This document shows, one piece after another, positions 1-6,273 of a stretch of DNA of 8,486 nt. The DNA comes from DATEJJ01 sp051986465 (GTDB lineage Bacteria > Actinomycetota > Actinomycetes > Mycobacteriales > Micromonosporaceae): the NCBI GenBank assembly GCA_051986465.1, contig JBPYFB010000587.1, positions 1 through 8,486 on the forward strand, given 5' to 3'. Under the pieces are notes generated by a model, which was not told the DNA's origin, did not search any database, and was given only the letters and a program-made list of their open reading frames with translations. The position numbers and the translations under genes were made by a program. Each line of letters starts with the position of its first letter. The first letter of the stretch is position 1.

Positions 1-231
1 CGGGTTGTACTTGTCCCGCCGGCCGCCCTGCTGGTCACCGTCGCGGGTGGCCCGTACCGCACCGGTCACCGCGTCGCCGCGGCGCAGCCCGTACCGCTTG
101 ATCTGGGCCATCGAGACGTACACGTCGTCCGGCCCGGGCAGGTACCCGCCGGTGCGCAGGAAGCCGTGGTTCTCGCGTACGTCGAGGATTCCGGTGACCG
201 GAACCAGGTCGTCGTCTGTTGCTTCTGTCAT
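1..231 (-). CDS. rho: Transcription termination factor Rho, N-terminal part (cut by window edge), short form
   Basis: Only the first 77 codons are inside the window; the gene continues past base 1. The translation carries the OB-fold primary RNA-binding domain of Rho from about residue 11: VTGILDVRENHGFLRTGG, then YLPGPDDVYVSMAQIKRYG and LRRGDAVTGAVR. This matches the actinobacterial form of Rho (known family pattern). Rho is a hexameric RNA helicase that ends transcription in the cytoplasm; its ATPase part lies outside. The ATG at 229-231 follows a GAGGGG ribosome binding site 8 bases upstream. The same frame is closed by TAG at 424-426 and the stretch between does not look coding. The protein therefore starts almost directly at the RNA-binding fold, without the N-terminal helical domain or the long basic extension usual in actinobacteria. 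It is probably a second, short Rho paralogue. The family call is secure; the short form depends on the start. Confidence 0.88.
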   Translation of the reverse strand, partial: MTEATDDDLVPVTGILDVRENHGFLRTGGYLPGPDDVYVSMAQIKRYGLRRGDAVTGAVRATRDGDQQGGRRDKYNP

Positions 232-287
232 TGGGTTTTCCCCTCGTGAAGGAGTGCCGTGCGTCGATGAGGGCACGGCAGGTCTGG

Positions 288-356
288 AAGGCACGACAGG
301 TGGCACGCACGTGTCGGAGTGCCTTTGCGATACAGCGATCCTCGACAGATCCTCAA
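288..356 (-). promoter_or_regulatory. Candidate rho promoter and leader hairpin
   Basis: On the minus strand TTGAGG (bases 356-351) and TATCGC (332-327) are 18 bp apart and could be a weak -35/-10 pair for rho. Just downstream, AAGGCAC (325-319) can pair with GTGCCTT (294-288), and GACA/TGTC next to it extends the stem with a bulge, giving a hairpin at the start of the leader. A 12-bp direct repeat of the type GGCACGRCAGGT also occurs at 272-283 and 290-301. Rho genes are often autoregulated through their leaders (known), so a control role is possible. No start site is proven. Confidence 0.3.
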
Positions 357-447
357 GCTGAGGGGAGTCTGGAGCGGATCGCGCCGCCCGCGGGTACCAG
401 ATGAACTCTGCCCATCCGCAGGGCTACGCGCATCATAGCGCGGTGCC

Positions 448-465
448 CCGGTTACGGCAAACCGG
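448..465 (-). terminator. Candidate terminator hairpin after the arginase-like gene
   Basis: CCGGTT and AACCGG form a 6-bp stem around a 6-base loop, about 40 bases past the arginase-like stop codon. There is no U-run, which is common for actinobacterial terminators. It could also be a chance palindrome. The rest of the 273-bp gap (232-504) holds the rho leader, an 18-bp tandem repeat and nothing else recognised. Confidence 0.3.
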
Positions 466-506
466 TGGTCTGTGCACAGTGGATGGTCTGTACGCAGTGG
501 ATGGTC
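466..506. repeat. 18-bp tandem repeat, 2.3 copies, at the 3' end of the arginase-like gene
   Basis: Unit TGGTCTGTGCACAGTGGA at 466-483 is followed by TGGTCTGTACGCAGTGGA at 484-501 (two differences) and a partial TGGTC at 502-506. The last partial copy runs into the stop codon of the arginase-like gene (505-507), so the repeat forms the first part of its 3' untranslated region. Confidence 0.8.
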
Positions 507-1302
507 AGCGGTGCTTGCCGCTGGCCGCGGCCCACTTCTCCAGTACGTCCTCGATCTCGGAGCTGATCCGTCCGGCCGCGCCCACGCCCGGCTGCCAGGC
601 GCAGGCCAGTCCGAACGCGACGACCCGGCCGGTGGCGCTGACCCGGTCCAGCGCCGTGGCCACCTCGGCGAGGCGCGGGCCGCCGGGGGTGGGGTAGCGC
701 AGGCCGGGTATGTCGCCAGGGTCGACCACGTCGAAGTCGATGTGCACGTAGAGCGGGCCGTCCGGAAGGGTACCGGCGGAAAGCCGCGCCACGCTGGACC
801 GGCGGATCGCCGCGCGCTCCAGGTACTCGGCCTCGGGCGGGTCCAGGTCGCGGGCGTCCACGAGGACGACCCGCGCCTCGTCGACCGGGCGCAGGCCGAG
901 CGGCGCGGCGATCAGCTCCGGCCGGTACCCGACGAGGATGCGCAGCGGCATGCCGCCCACGTACCCGGTAGCGGTCGTCTCCGGGGTCTGCACGTCGCCG
1001 TGCGCGTCGAACCAGACGATCGCCGGGTCCACGCCGGCGTGCTGCAGGCCGGCCACGATACCGAGCGAGGTGGTGCAGTCTCCGGACATGACCACCGGCC
1101 GGCCACCGGCGCGTACCACGGCCGCGATCCGGCGGGACACCTCGCCGTACAGGTGGGCCATGCGTTGCCAGGTGTCGCCGGGCGGCACCTCGTCGAGCAC
1201 CGTGATGTCGGCGTCGACGGGTACGTCCAGCCGGGGCAGGTACTCGTCGAGGTGGTACGGGACGAGGATGCGCGTCTCGCGGTGGCGTACCGGCTCAAGC
1301 AC
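505..1302 (-). CDS. Arginase/agmatinase-fold (ureohydrolase family) protein with altered active site
   Basis: A 265-residue protein with the ureohydrolase motifs in order: MSGDCTTSLG (72-81), WFDAHGDVQTPE (97-108), GGMP (116-119) and HIDFDVVDP (187-195). Canonical arginases cleave guanidino compounds with two Mn ions held by one His from GGDHS, the three residues of DAHxD and two Asp of DxD. Here D99, H101, D103, D189 and D191 are kept, but the first His is Cys76. The His of the usual GNLHG motif is Gly116, and the Glu expected near residue 235 is Ala (my alignment by eye). Guanidine hydrolysis is therefore doubtful. The GTG at 1302 overlaps the methyltransferase stop by 8 bp, suggesting translational coupling; the Shine-Dalgarno sequence is weak. 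Length is a little under the usual 300 or so. Fold confidence is high; substrate unknown. Confidence 0.85.
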   Translation of the reverse strand: MLEPVRHRETRILVPYHLDEYLPRLDVPVDADITVLDEVPPGDTWQRMAHLYGEVSRRIAAVVRAGGRPVVMSGDCTTSLGIVAGLQHAGVDPAIVWFDAHGDVQTPETTATGYVGGMPLRILVGYRPELIAAPLGLRPVDEARVVLVDARDLDPPEAEYLERAAIRRSSVARLSAGTLPDGPLYVHIDFDVVDPGDIPGLRYPTPGGPRLAEVATALDRVSATGRVVAFGLACAWQPGVGAAGRISSEIEDVLEKWAAASGKHR

Positions 1303-1933
1303 GGCGCAGCACCGCCCACAGGCCCCAGCCCGCCTCCGCCGTCACCGCGGACCACGGCTGGCCGCTGGCGCGCTCCAGGGCGGCGCGCACCACCGGTACC
1401 GGTACGTGGTGCGGTGCCTCGGTACCCAGCGCGTTGGACCACACCACCACGCCGTCCGGTGCGAGTACCCGTACCACCTCGTCGGCGAAGAGCGGGGTGT
1501 CGGCGAGCACCACGGCAGCCGCCCGCCCGTCCGGCAGCGGCAGCCGGGCGCCGTCCGTCTGGATCCGCCACGCGGCATGCGAGCGGCGCAGCATGTCCGG
1601 GCTCAGGTCCAGGGACAGTACCCGCGACCAGACCCGGGTGAGCAGCGGCGTGAGCAGGCCCGTACCGCAGCCGACCTCGACAGCGATACCGGCGGGCAGC
1701 TCACCGCCCCGGGCCAGCGCGTCCGCCAGCGGCAGCGGCCGGTACCCGCCGCGCTCGCCGTCCCAGACCGGCGCCAGCTCGGCGTACCGCCTGATCGTCT
1801 CCTGTGCCAGCCGCGGCGACCATCGGGTCGGGTCCTCCGCGATCGCCAGTGACGTCTCCTGGGACGAGCGCGCCTCCGGGCGCGCCGGCTTGCCGGGCGC
1901 CGCCACAACGACCCGAGGTAGCGTATGGATCAC
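1295..1933 (-). CDS. Class I SAM-dependent methyltransferase (Methyltransf_11-like)
   Basis: A 212-residue protein. Motif I is VEVGCGTG (85-92) for SAM binding, the acidic residue after strand 2 is D109 in LSLDLSPDML, and D127 lies in the DGARLPLPDG segment before strand 4. The strand 4 to 5 region ADTPLFADEVVRVLAPDG (144-161) is typical of small-molecule methyltransferases. The GTG at 1933 was chosen because AGGA lies 7 bases upstream and because further extension in this frame runs through the tandem repeat at 1971-2034, giving Arg-rich low-complexity sequence. Its stop overlaps the start of the arginase-like gene, so the two form an operon. The acceptor substrate cannot be told. The C-terminus is compact and lacks any extra domain. 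Confidence 0.87.
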   Translation of the reverse strand: MIHTLPRVVVAAPGKPARPEARSSQETSLAIAEDPTRWSPRLAQETIRRYAELAPVWDGERGGYRPLPLADALARGGELPAGIAVEVGCGTGLLTPLLTRVWSRVLSLDLSPDMLRRSHAAWRIQTDGARLPLPDGRAAAVVLADTPLFADEVVRVLAPDGVVVWSNALGTEAPHHVPVPVVRAALERASGQPWSAVTAEAGWGLWAVLRRA

Positions 1934-1970
1934 TCGTCGATCCTGCCACGGCTGGCGCCGGGGCGCCCCA

Positions 1971-2034
1971 GATTTCCGCGCCTCTGGATTTCCGCGCCTC
2001 CGGATTTTCGCGCCTCTGGATTTTCGCGCCTCTG
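1971..2034. repeat. 16-bp tandem repeat, four copies, between divergent genes
   Basis: Four head-to-tail 16-bp units: GATTTCCGCGCCTCTG (1971-1986), a copy ending CCTCCG (1987-2002), and two identical copies GATTTTCGCGCCTCTG (2003-2018 and 2019-2034). They sit between the methyltransferase start (1933, minus) and the VOC start (2050, plus), where both promoters would lie. The T-rich part of the unit stands out from the GC-rich surroundings. There are no spacers, so this is not CRISPR. Confidence 0.92.
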
Positions 2035-2049
2035 GGGCATGATGCTGGC

Positions 2050-2442
2050 ATGATCGGTCGCTTGCACCACGTGATCGTCGACGCCCCGGACCCGGCCGAG
2101 CTGGCCCGGTTCTACTCGGCACTGCTCGGCCTGCCCATCACGTACGAGTCGGACGACTTCGTCGTGGTCGCCCGCGACGACACCAGCTCGGGCGTGGCGT
2201 TCCAGCGCGCACCGCAGCTGCGCGCGGCGCGCTGGCCCGATCCGGAGTACCCGCAACAGATGCACTTCGATGTCATGGTCGACGACGGTGCCGCCGCCCG
2301 GCCGCAGGTACTGGCGCTGGGCGCGGGCGAGCTGTCGGTCGACGAGGACGGGTACGGCGTCTACGCGGACCCGGCCGGGCACCCGTTCTGCCTGATCCGC
2401 CGCCCCGGCTGGGCACCACCGGTCGGCGGGAACCTGGCATGA
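2050..2442 (+). CDS. VOC superfamily protein (glyoxalase-like domain)
   Basis: A 130-residue single-domain protein with the two beta-alpha-beta-beta-beta halves of the vicinal oxygen chelate fold. The first half has LHHVIVDAPDPAELARFYSALLG (about residues 5-27), the second QMHFDVMVDD and YADPAGHPFCLIRRP. The His in HHVIV and the His in MHFDV fit metal-ligand positions of the family. The pattern resembles the Glyoxalase_6 group, whose members are mostly of unknown substrate. The ATG at 2050 gives the normal VOC N-terminus; the two earlier ATGs (2039 and 2042) are out of frame. No clear Shine-Dalgarno sequence is present, so the mRNA may be leaderless or nearly so, with a promoter in or near the repeat at 1971-2034. 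An 11-bp direct repeat CTGGCATGATC covers both the start and stop codons. Confidence 0.88.
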   Translation: MIGRLHHVIVDAPDPAELARFYSALLGLPITYESDDFVVVARDDTSSGVAFQRAPQLRAARWPDPEYPQQMHFDVMVDDGAAARPQVLALGAGELSVDEDGYGVYADPAGHPFCLIRRPGWAPPVGGNLA

Positions 2443-2445
2443 TCC

Positions 2446-2856
2446 GTGGTCGTGACCACATCGGACTCGTACGGATACCTGCGGCGCCTGGCGTCCGAGT
2501 GCGTCGACCTCGTGGCGAACCAGCACCGGCGCCGGCTGGACTGGTCCTTGGAGAGCCTGTCCGTACTTGACGAGGTGTGCGCGGAGTTGCTCGCGGATGG
2601 GCCGCTCGACGGTGAGCGCCTGGACCTGTGGTGGCGGCTGGTCGGCGCGTACACCGGAGAGGTCGTGGTCCGGGCGTACGAGGGCGAGTGGGTTACGCAC
2701 GAGTCGTCGCCCGGCGCCCCGGCGATATCCGTACTCGGCGTGACCGGTTTCCCGTTCAGCACGGCGGCGCGCGTGTTGAAGGGGGAGCCCTACAAGAGCA
2801 TGGCCTCGTTCGGACGGAGCCTACCCACGGTCGCCGAGCGTTCGCGCGAGCGCTGA
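2446..2856 (+). CDS. Hypothetical protein, 136 residues
   Basis: Not recognised with confidence. The ORF starts with GTG 3 bp after the VOC stop (a second GTG at 2452 is equally possible) and is probably co-transcribed with it. Third codon positions are strongly G/C and it ends cleanly before the convergent liv operon, so it is very likely a real gene. The predicted soluble protein has an N-terminal helical half (residues 10-50) and then LWWRLVGAYTGEVVVRAYEG followed by EWVTH (61-85), with a later FPFSTAARVLKGEPYKSMASF segment. The GAYxGEVxxR...W pattern recalls small actinobacterial proteins, some related to DUF3806, but that is from memory only. There is no signal peptide or membrane segment. 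Confidence 0.72.
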   Translation: MVVTTSDSYGYLRRLASECVDLVANQHRRRLDWSLESLSVLDEVCAELLADGPLDGERLDLWWRLVGAYTGEVVVRAYEGEWVTHESSPGAPAISVLGVTGFPFSTAARVLKGEPYKSMASFGRSLPTVAERSRER

Positions 2857-2869
2857 CCGCTCAGCGGTC
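2855..2869. terminator. Small inverted repeat at the end of the hypothetical gene
   Basis: GACCGC and GCGGTC pair around TCA, beginning inside the TGA stop codon of the 136-residue gene. An overlapping alternative pairs CGCTGA with TCAGCG. The motif TCAGCGGTCCG recurs at 2935-2945, so it flanks the larger palindrome at 2900-2923 as a direct repeat. It may help end plus-strand transcripts; there is no U-run. Confidence 0.3.
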
Positions 2870-2899
2870 CGCGGAACCTCCGCTCGTATTCTTGGGCGG

Positions 2900-2923
2900 T
2901 TTGACATCAGATCCGATGTCAAA
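2900..2923. terminator. 24-bp near-perfect palindrome between convergent genes
   Basis: TTTGACATC (2900-2908) and GATGTCAAA (2915-2923) are perfect inverted arms. The centre AGATCC contains GATC, so only one base pair of the whole 24 fails. It lies between the end of the hypothetical gene (2856) and the end of livF (2954), where a two-way terminator would be expected. The arms are AT-rich for this genome and no T-run follows on either side, so an operator-type protein-binding site is an alternative. Confidence 0.45.
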
Positions 2924-2953
2924 TCCAGCAAGATTCAGCGGTCCGGGCGGCGA

Positions 2954-3646
2954 TCATCCCAGGTACGCGGCCTGTACCCGGGGATCGCGGGTCAGTTCCT
3001 CGGCGGTACCGCCCAGCGCGATCGCGCCGTTCTCCAGCACGTACCCGCGCCCGGCGACCGACAGCGCCGCGCCCGCGTCCTGTTCCACCAGCAGGATCCC
3101 GGTACCGGCGGCCGCGATGTCCGCGAGCCGTACCAGGATCTCGTCCACGAGCAGCGGAGCCAGGCCCAGCGACAACTCGTCGACGAGCAGCATCGCCGGC
3201 TGGCTCATGAGCGCGCGGCCGATCGCGCACATCTGCTGCTCGCCCCCTGACAGCAGCCCGGCCGCCTGGTCCAGCCGCTGCGCGAGCGCGGGGAACAGCC
3301 GCAGCACGGGGTCGAGGTCGCGGTTGCGCCGGTACCAGCCGCCCAGGCGCAGGTTCTCCCGTACGGTCAGGCCCTGGAACAGCCGCCGCCCCTCGGGTAC
3401 GTGCGCGATACCGGCCGTGGCGATCGCCTCGATCGGCGCGCCGGTGAGCGAGTGCTGTCCTAAGTGGACGGTACCGGAGCGCACCGGTATCATGCCGGTG
3501 ATCGCGCGCAGCAGCGTGGACTTGCCGGCGCCGTTGGGGCCGAGCAGCGCGACGATCTCGCCGGGCGCCACGGTCAGCGAGACCCCGCGCAGGATCTCCA
3601 CCCGCCCGTACCCGGCGCAGACCGAGTCCACCCGCAGCTCACTCAC
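2954..3646 (-). CDS. livF: Branched-chain amino-acid-type ABC transporter ATP-binding protein LivF
   Basis: A 230-residue nucleotide-binding subunit. It has Walker A GPNGAGKS (36-43), the LivF-typical VPEGRRLF segment (83-90), the signature LSGGEQQ (132-138) and Walker B MLLVDE (152-157). At the switch position it has Gln in LLVEQD (185-190) where most ABC ATPases have His, which is normal for LivF. It pairs with LivG on the cytoplasmic side of the LivHM channel. The GTG at 3646 overlaps the livG stop by 8 bp. It is the last gene of the five-gene operon, and the length is standard. Confidence 0.95.
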   Translation of the reverse strand: MSELRVDSVCAGYGRVEILRGVSLTVAPGEIVALLGPNGAGKSTLLRAITGMIPVRSGTVHLGQHSLTGAPIEAIATAGIAHVPEGRRLFQGLTVRENLRLGGWYRRNRDLDPVLRLFPALAQRLDQAAGLLSGGEQQMCAIGRALMSQPAMLLVDELSLGLAPLLVDEILVRLADIAAAGTGILLVEQDAGAALSVAGRGYVLENGAIALGGTAEELTRDPRVQAAYLG

Positions 3647-4415
3647 GCCGCGCCCCGTACCGGGTGCCGAGGTACGCCGCGATGACCCGCTCGTCGGCGA
3701 GCACCTCGGCCGCGCTGCCCCGCGTCAGCACCTCGCCGTGGTGCAGTACCAGCACCTCGTCGGAGACGGCGGAGATCGCCCGTACCACGTGCTCCACCAT
3801 CAGCAGCGCGAGGCCCTCGCGGCGCAGCCCGTCGATCAGCGCCAGCGCCGGCTCGATCTCGGCCGGCCGCAGCCCGGCGAGTACCTCGTCGAGCAGGAGT
3901 ACGGTCGGGCGCAGCGCCAACGCCTTCGCCAGTTCCAGCCGATGCGCGTCGGCCACGGACAGCTCGGCGGGGTTGGCGCCGGCCCGGCCGGCGAGGCCGA
4001 CCCGATCGAGTACCTCCAGCGCGAGCTGGCGGGCCGAACCGAGGCGACCCGAACCGAGGCGGCCCGAACCGCGCAGCATGCGCAGCCGCCCGTGTCCAAA
4101 CAGGACAGCCACGACCACGTTGTCGGCGACGGTCATGCCGCGGAACGGCTTGACGATCTGGAAGGTACGCGCGACCCCGGCGTGGGCGATGCGCCACGGC
4201 CGCGCCCCGGTCAGGTTGCGGCCGGCCACCTCGACCCGGCCGGTGGTCGGCCGCAGGTGCCCGGTGAGCAGGTTGACGAGGGTGGACTTGCCGGCGCCGT
4301 TGGGCCCGATGACGCCGAGCAGCCGCCCGGGGTGCAGGTCGAGGTCGACGCCGCGCAGCGCGGTCACCCCGCCGAAGCGCCGCGACAGGCCGCGGGCGGA
4401 CAGCGCGGCACTCAT
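3639..4415 (-). CDS. livG: Branched-chain amino-acid-type ABC transporter ATP-binding protein LivG
   Basis: A 258-residue ATPase with Walker A GPNGAGKS (37-44), Q-loop TFQ (84-86), Walker B VLLLDE (172-177) and switch His209 in MVEH. The signature motif, normally LSYGQ or LSGGQ, reads LSVAD (152-156), followed by AHRLELAKAL. This degenerate form appears in a subset of LivG-like proteins (from memory) and implies that one of the two ATP sites is unusual. Residues about 116-128 hold a Gly/Ser/Arg/Leu-rich stretch, GSGRLGSGRLGSA, encoded by a 15-bp tandem repeat. The ATG at 4415 shares ATGA with the livM stop. Confidence 0.94.
   Translation of the reverse strand: MSAALSARGLSRRFGGVTALRGVDLDLHPGRLLGVIGPNGAGKSTLVNLLTGHLRPTTGRVEVAGRNLTGARPWRIAHAGVARTFQIVKPFRGMTVADNVVVAVLFGHGRLRMLRGSGRLGSGRLGSARQLALEVLDRVGLAGRAGANPAELSVADAHRLELAKALALRPTVLLLDEVLAGLRPAEIEPALALIDGLRREGLALLMVEHVVRAISAVSDEVLVLHHGEVLTRGSAAEVLADERVIAAYLGTRYGARRE
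4033..4071. repeat. 15-bp in-frame tandem repeat inside livG
   Basis: GCCGAACCGAGGCGA (4033-4047), CCCGAACCGAGGCGG (4048-4062) and a partial CCCGAACCG (4063-4071). Because the unit is a multiple of three it adds whole five-residue GSGRL blocks to LivG and keeps the frame. It lies in the variable segment upstream of the signature motif, away from the Walker motifs. Confidence 0.85.
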
Positions 4416-5389
4416 AGCCGGTACCGCCGCACATTGTCCACAAGGGAGTATCGGCGCTCGGTGACCGCGTCGCGCGCGTAGCTCACGAACCCCTGCGGCA
4501 GCAGGACGACCGCGACAATGATGAGCGCGCCGAGTACGAGCGTGTGCCCGACGGTGAAGTGCTGGCGCAGCCACTCCGACGCGTACCCGATGCCGATGGC
4601 GCCGAGGATCGGGCCGACCACGGTACCGGAGCCGCCCAGCACCACCATCACCACCATCAGTACGGTGATGTCCACATCGAACAGTCGCTCCGGGAAGATG
4701 GTCACCTGCTGGAAGGCGTACGCCGCGCCGATCATTCCGGTCAGCGCGGCGGATACCGCGAAAGCCAGGGTCTTGGCCACGGTGGTGTTGACGCCCATCG
4801 CGGCCGCCGCCTCCTCGTCCTGGTGTATCGCGCGCAGCGCGTACCCGGCGGGCGTCGCGGCGATCAGCGCGGCGACCCCGACCACGCCCGCGGCGAGCAG
4901 GAGGAACAGGACGTAGAAGCCGTCGTTGCCGAGCCACGGCGTGGGCGCGCCGGCACCCACGGTCGGTATCGTGATGCCCGCGCCGCCGCCGGTGATACCG
5001 GGCAGGTTGGTGACCACCTCGCGCAGGCCCTCGGCGACGCCGAGCGTGGCGACGGCGAAGTAGTGCCCGCGCAACCGCAGCAGCGGCCAGCCGACCGCCG
5101 CCGCGAAGCCGCCCGCGACCACCGCGGCGATCGGCAGCGCGAGCCAGAACGACAGGCGCGCGTGCACCATGACGACGACCGCGGTGTACCCGCCGAGCCC
5201 GAAGAAGCCGACCTGGCCGAAGGATGCGTACCCGGTGTACCCGCCGATCAGGTTCCACGCCGCCGCCAGCCCGACGAACATCAGCACCGTGCTGACCGTG
5301 CGCTCCTGCCCGGTGTACAGCCGGGTCTGCAGGCCGAAGCCGGCCGCCAGCGCGACCAGCCCGACCACCCAGGGAAGCACTCGCTTCAT
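4412..5389 (-). CDS. livM: Branched-chain amino-acid-type ABC transporter permease LivM
   Basis: A 325-residue integral membrane protein with about eight to ten hydrophobic segments. LivM hallmarks are IGGYTGYASFGQVGFFGLGG near residues 48-67, then LRGHYFAVATLGVAE. The cytoplasmic coupling loop is EEAAAAMGVNTTVAKTLAF, where the ATPases dock, followed by SAALTGMIGAAYA. The C-terminus VLGGSGTVVGPILGA is also typical. It forms the channel with LivH. The ATG at 5389 shares ATGA with the livH stop, and its own stop shares ATGA with the livG start. The open frame continues upstream past 5389, but that part is antisense to livH codons and is not real. Confidence 0.94.
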   Translation of the reverse strand: MKRVLPWVVGLVALAAGFGLQTRLYTGQERTVSTVLMFVGLAAAWNLIGGYTGYASFGQVGFFGLGGYTAVVVMVHARLSFWLALPIAAVVAGGFAAAVGWPLLRLRGHYFAVATLGVAEGLREVVTNLPGITGGGAGITIPTVGAGAPTPWLGNDGFYVLFLLLAAGVVGVAALIAATPAGYALRAIHQDEEAAAAMGVNTTVAKTLAFAVSAALTGMIGAAYAFQQVTIFPERLFDVDITVLMVVMVVLGGSGTVVGPILGAIGIGYASEWLRQHFTVGHTLVLGALIIVAVVLLPQGFVSYARDAVTERRYSLVDNVRRYRL

Positions 5390-6273
5390 GTGTCGACCCG
5401 GCCGGTGTAGAAGGCGCGGCCGGCGATGCCCTGCGGCCGGATCGCCAGCACCACCACGAGGACAGCGAACGCGACCGCGTTGACCAGCGTGCCGGGCAGC
5501 AACTGGCCGCCGATGCCCTCGGCGAGGCCGAGCACGACGCCGCCGAGCAACGCGCCCGCCGTGTTGCCCAGCCCGCCGAGGACCGCGGCGACGAAGCTGA
5601 ACAGCGTGAAGCGGCCGGCGTCGGCGGGGCTGAAGGTGGAGACGGCACCCACCGCCGCGCCCGCCGCGCCGGCCAGCGCCGCCGCGATGCCGAAGGTCAG
5701 GGCGTAGACGTGGCGCGCCCTGATGCCCATCAGGCGGGCGGCGCCGCGGTCCATCCCGGTGGCGAGGATGGCCATGCCGGTGCGGGTACGGCGCAGCAGG
5801 TACCCGAGGGCGAGCGTCAACCCGATCGCGGCGGCCGCGGCCAGCAGGCGCCCCAGCGGTATCCGTACGTCGCCGGGGAGCACCAGGGACCGGGCCGCGT
5901 ACCCGGCCGGAATGGACCGGTAGTCGGCGGTGAAGCCGAGGATCAGCCCGTTGACCACGAGCAGTTGCAGGCCGAAGGTGAGCAGCAGCGTGATGAAGAT
6001 GGGCGCGTTGACGACCAGGTTGATCAGGTACCGCTGCAGCAGGTACCCGAGCCCGAACAGCGCCACGGCCGCCGGCACCATGCCGAGGAACGGGTCCAGC
6101 CCGGCGAGCCGGTTCACCTCGTACGCGACGTACGCGCCGAGCAGGACGAACGCGCCGTGCGCGAGGTTGACCACGTTCAGCACCCCCCACACGAGGGAGA
6201 AGCCGACCGCCACCAGGCCGAACATGCACCCCTGCAGCAGCCCGTACAGGGTCGCCTGGGCGAGCGCGCTCAC
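5386..6273 (-). CDS. livH: Branched-chain amino-acid-type ABC transporter permease LivH
   Basis: A 295-residue permease starting with GTG at 6273, which overlaps the SBP stop (GTGA). The N-terminal helix ALAQATLYGLLQG and the motif VLNVVNLAHGAFVLLGAYVA (31-50) are diagnostic of LivH. The coupling loop is GMDRGAARLMGIRARHVYAL, and the later AVLGGLGNTAGALLGGVVLG is also typical. Several hydrophobic helices are evident. It is the partner of LivM in the membrane. The same frame stays open far upstream over the SBP gene, but those codons are a frame shadow. Confidence 0.94.
   Translation of the reverse strand: MSALAQATLYGLLQGCMFGLVAVGFSLVWGVLNVVNLAHGAFVLLGAYVAYEVNRLAGLDPFLGMVPAAVALFGLGYLLQRYLINLVVNAPIFITLLLTFGLQLLVVNGLILGFTADYRSIPAGYAARSLVLPGDVRIPLGRLLAAAAAIGLTLALGYLLRRTRTGMAILATGMDRGAARLMGIRARHVYALTFGIAAALAGAAGAAVGAVSTFSPADAGRFTLFSFVAAVLGGLGNTAGALLGGVVLGLAEGIGGQLLPGTLVNAVAFAVLVVVLAIRPQGIAGRAFYTGRVDT

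Noticed and set aside
472..1641. 389-residue plus-strand ORF opposite the arginase-like gene
   Set aside because: Antisense shadow; the minus strand holds a full ureohydrolase motif set.
1971..2034. Possible CRISPR array
   Set aside because: The units are 16 bp, directly abutting, with no spacers and no cas genes.
1934..2122. 63-residue N-terminal extension of the methyltransferase from an ATG at 2122
   Set aside because: It reads through the tandem repeat and the opposite VOC gene as Arg-rich filler. The GTG at 1933 has a ribosome binding site.
2628..4481. 617-residue plus-strand ORF opposite livF and livG
   Set aside because: It is antisense to clear ATPase genes. Its translation is Arg/Pro/Ser-rich low complexity, and it overlaps the end of the hypothetical gene.
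3639..6229. Long minus-strand ORFs that appear to fuse LivG or LivM to upstream sequence
   Set aside because: The upstream parts are out-of-frame readings of livM, livH and the SBP gene. The real starts are at the ATGA and GTGA overlaps.
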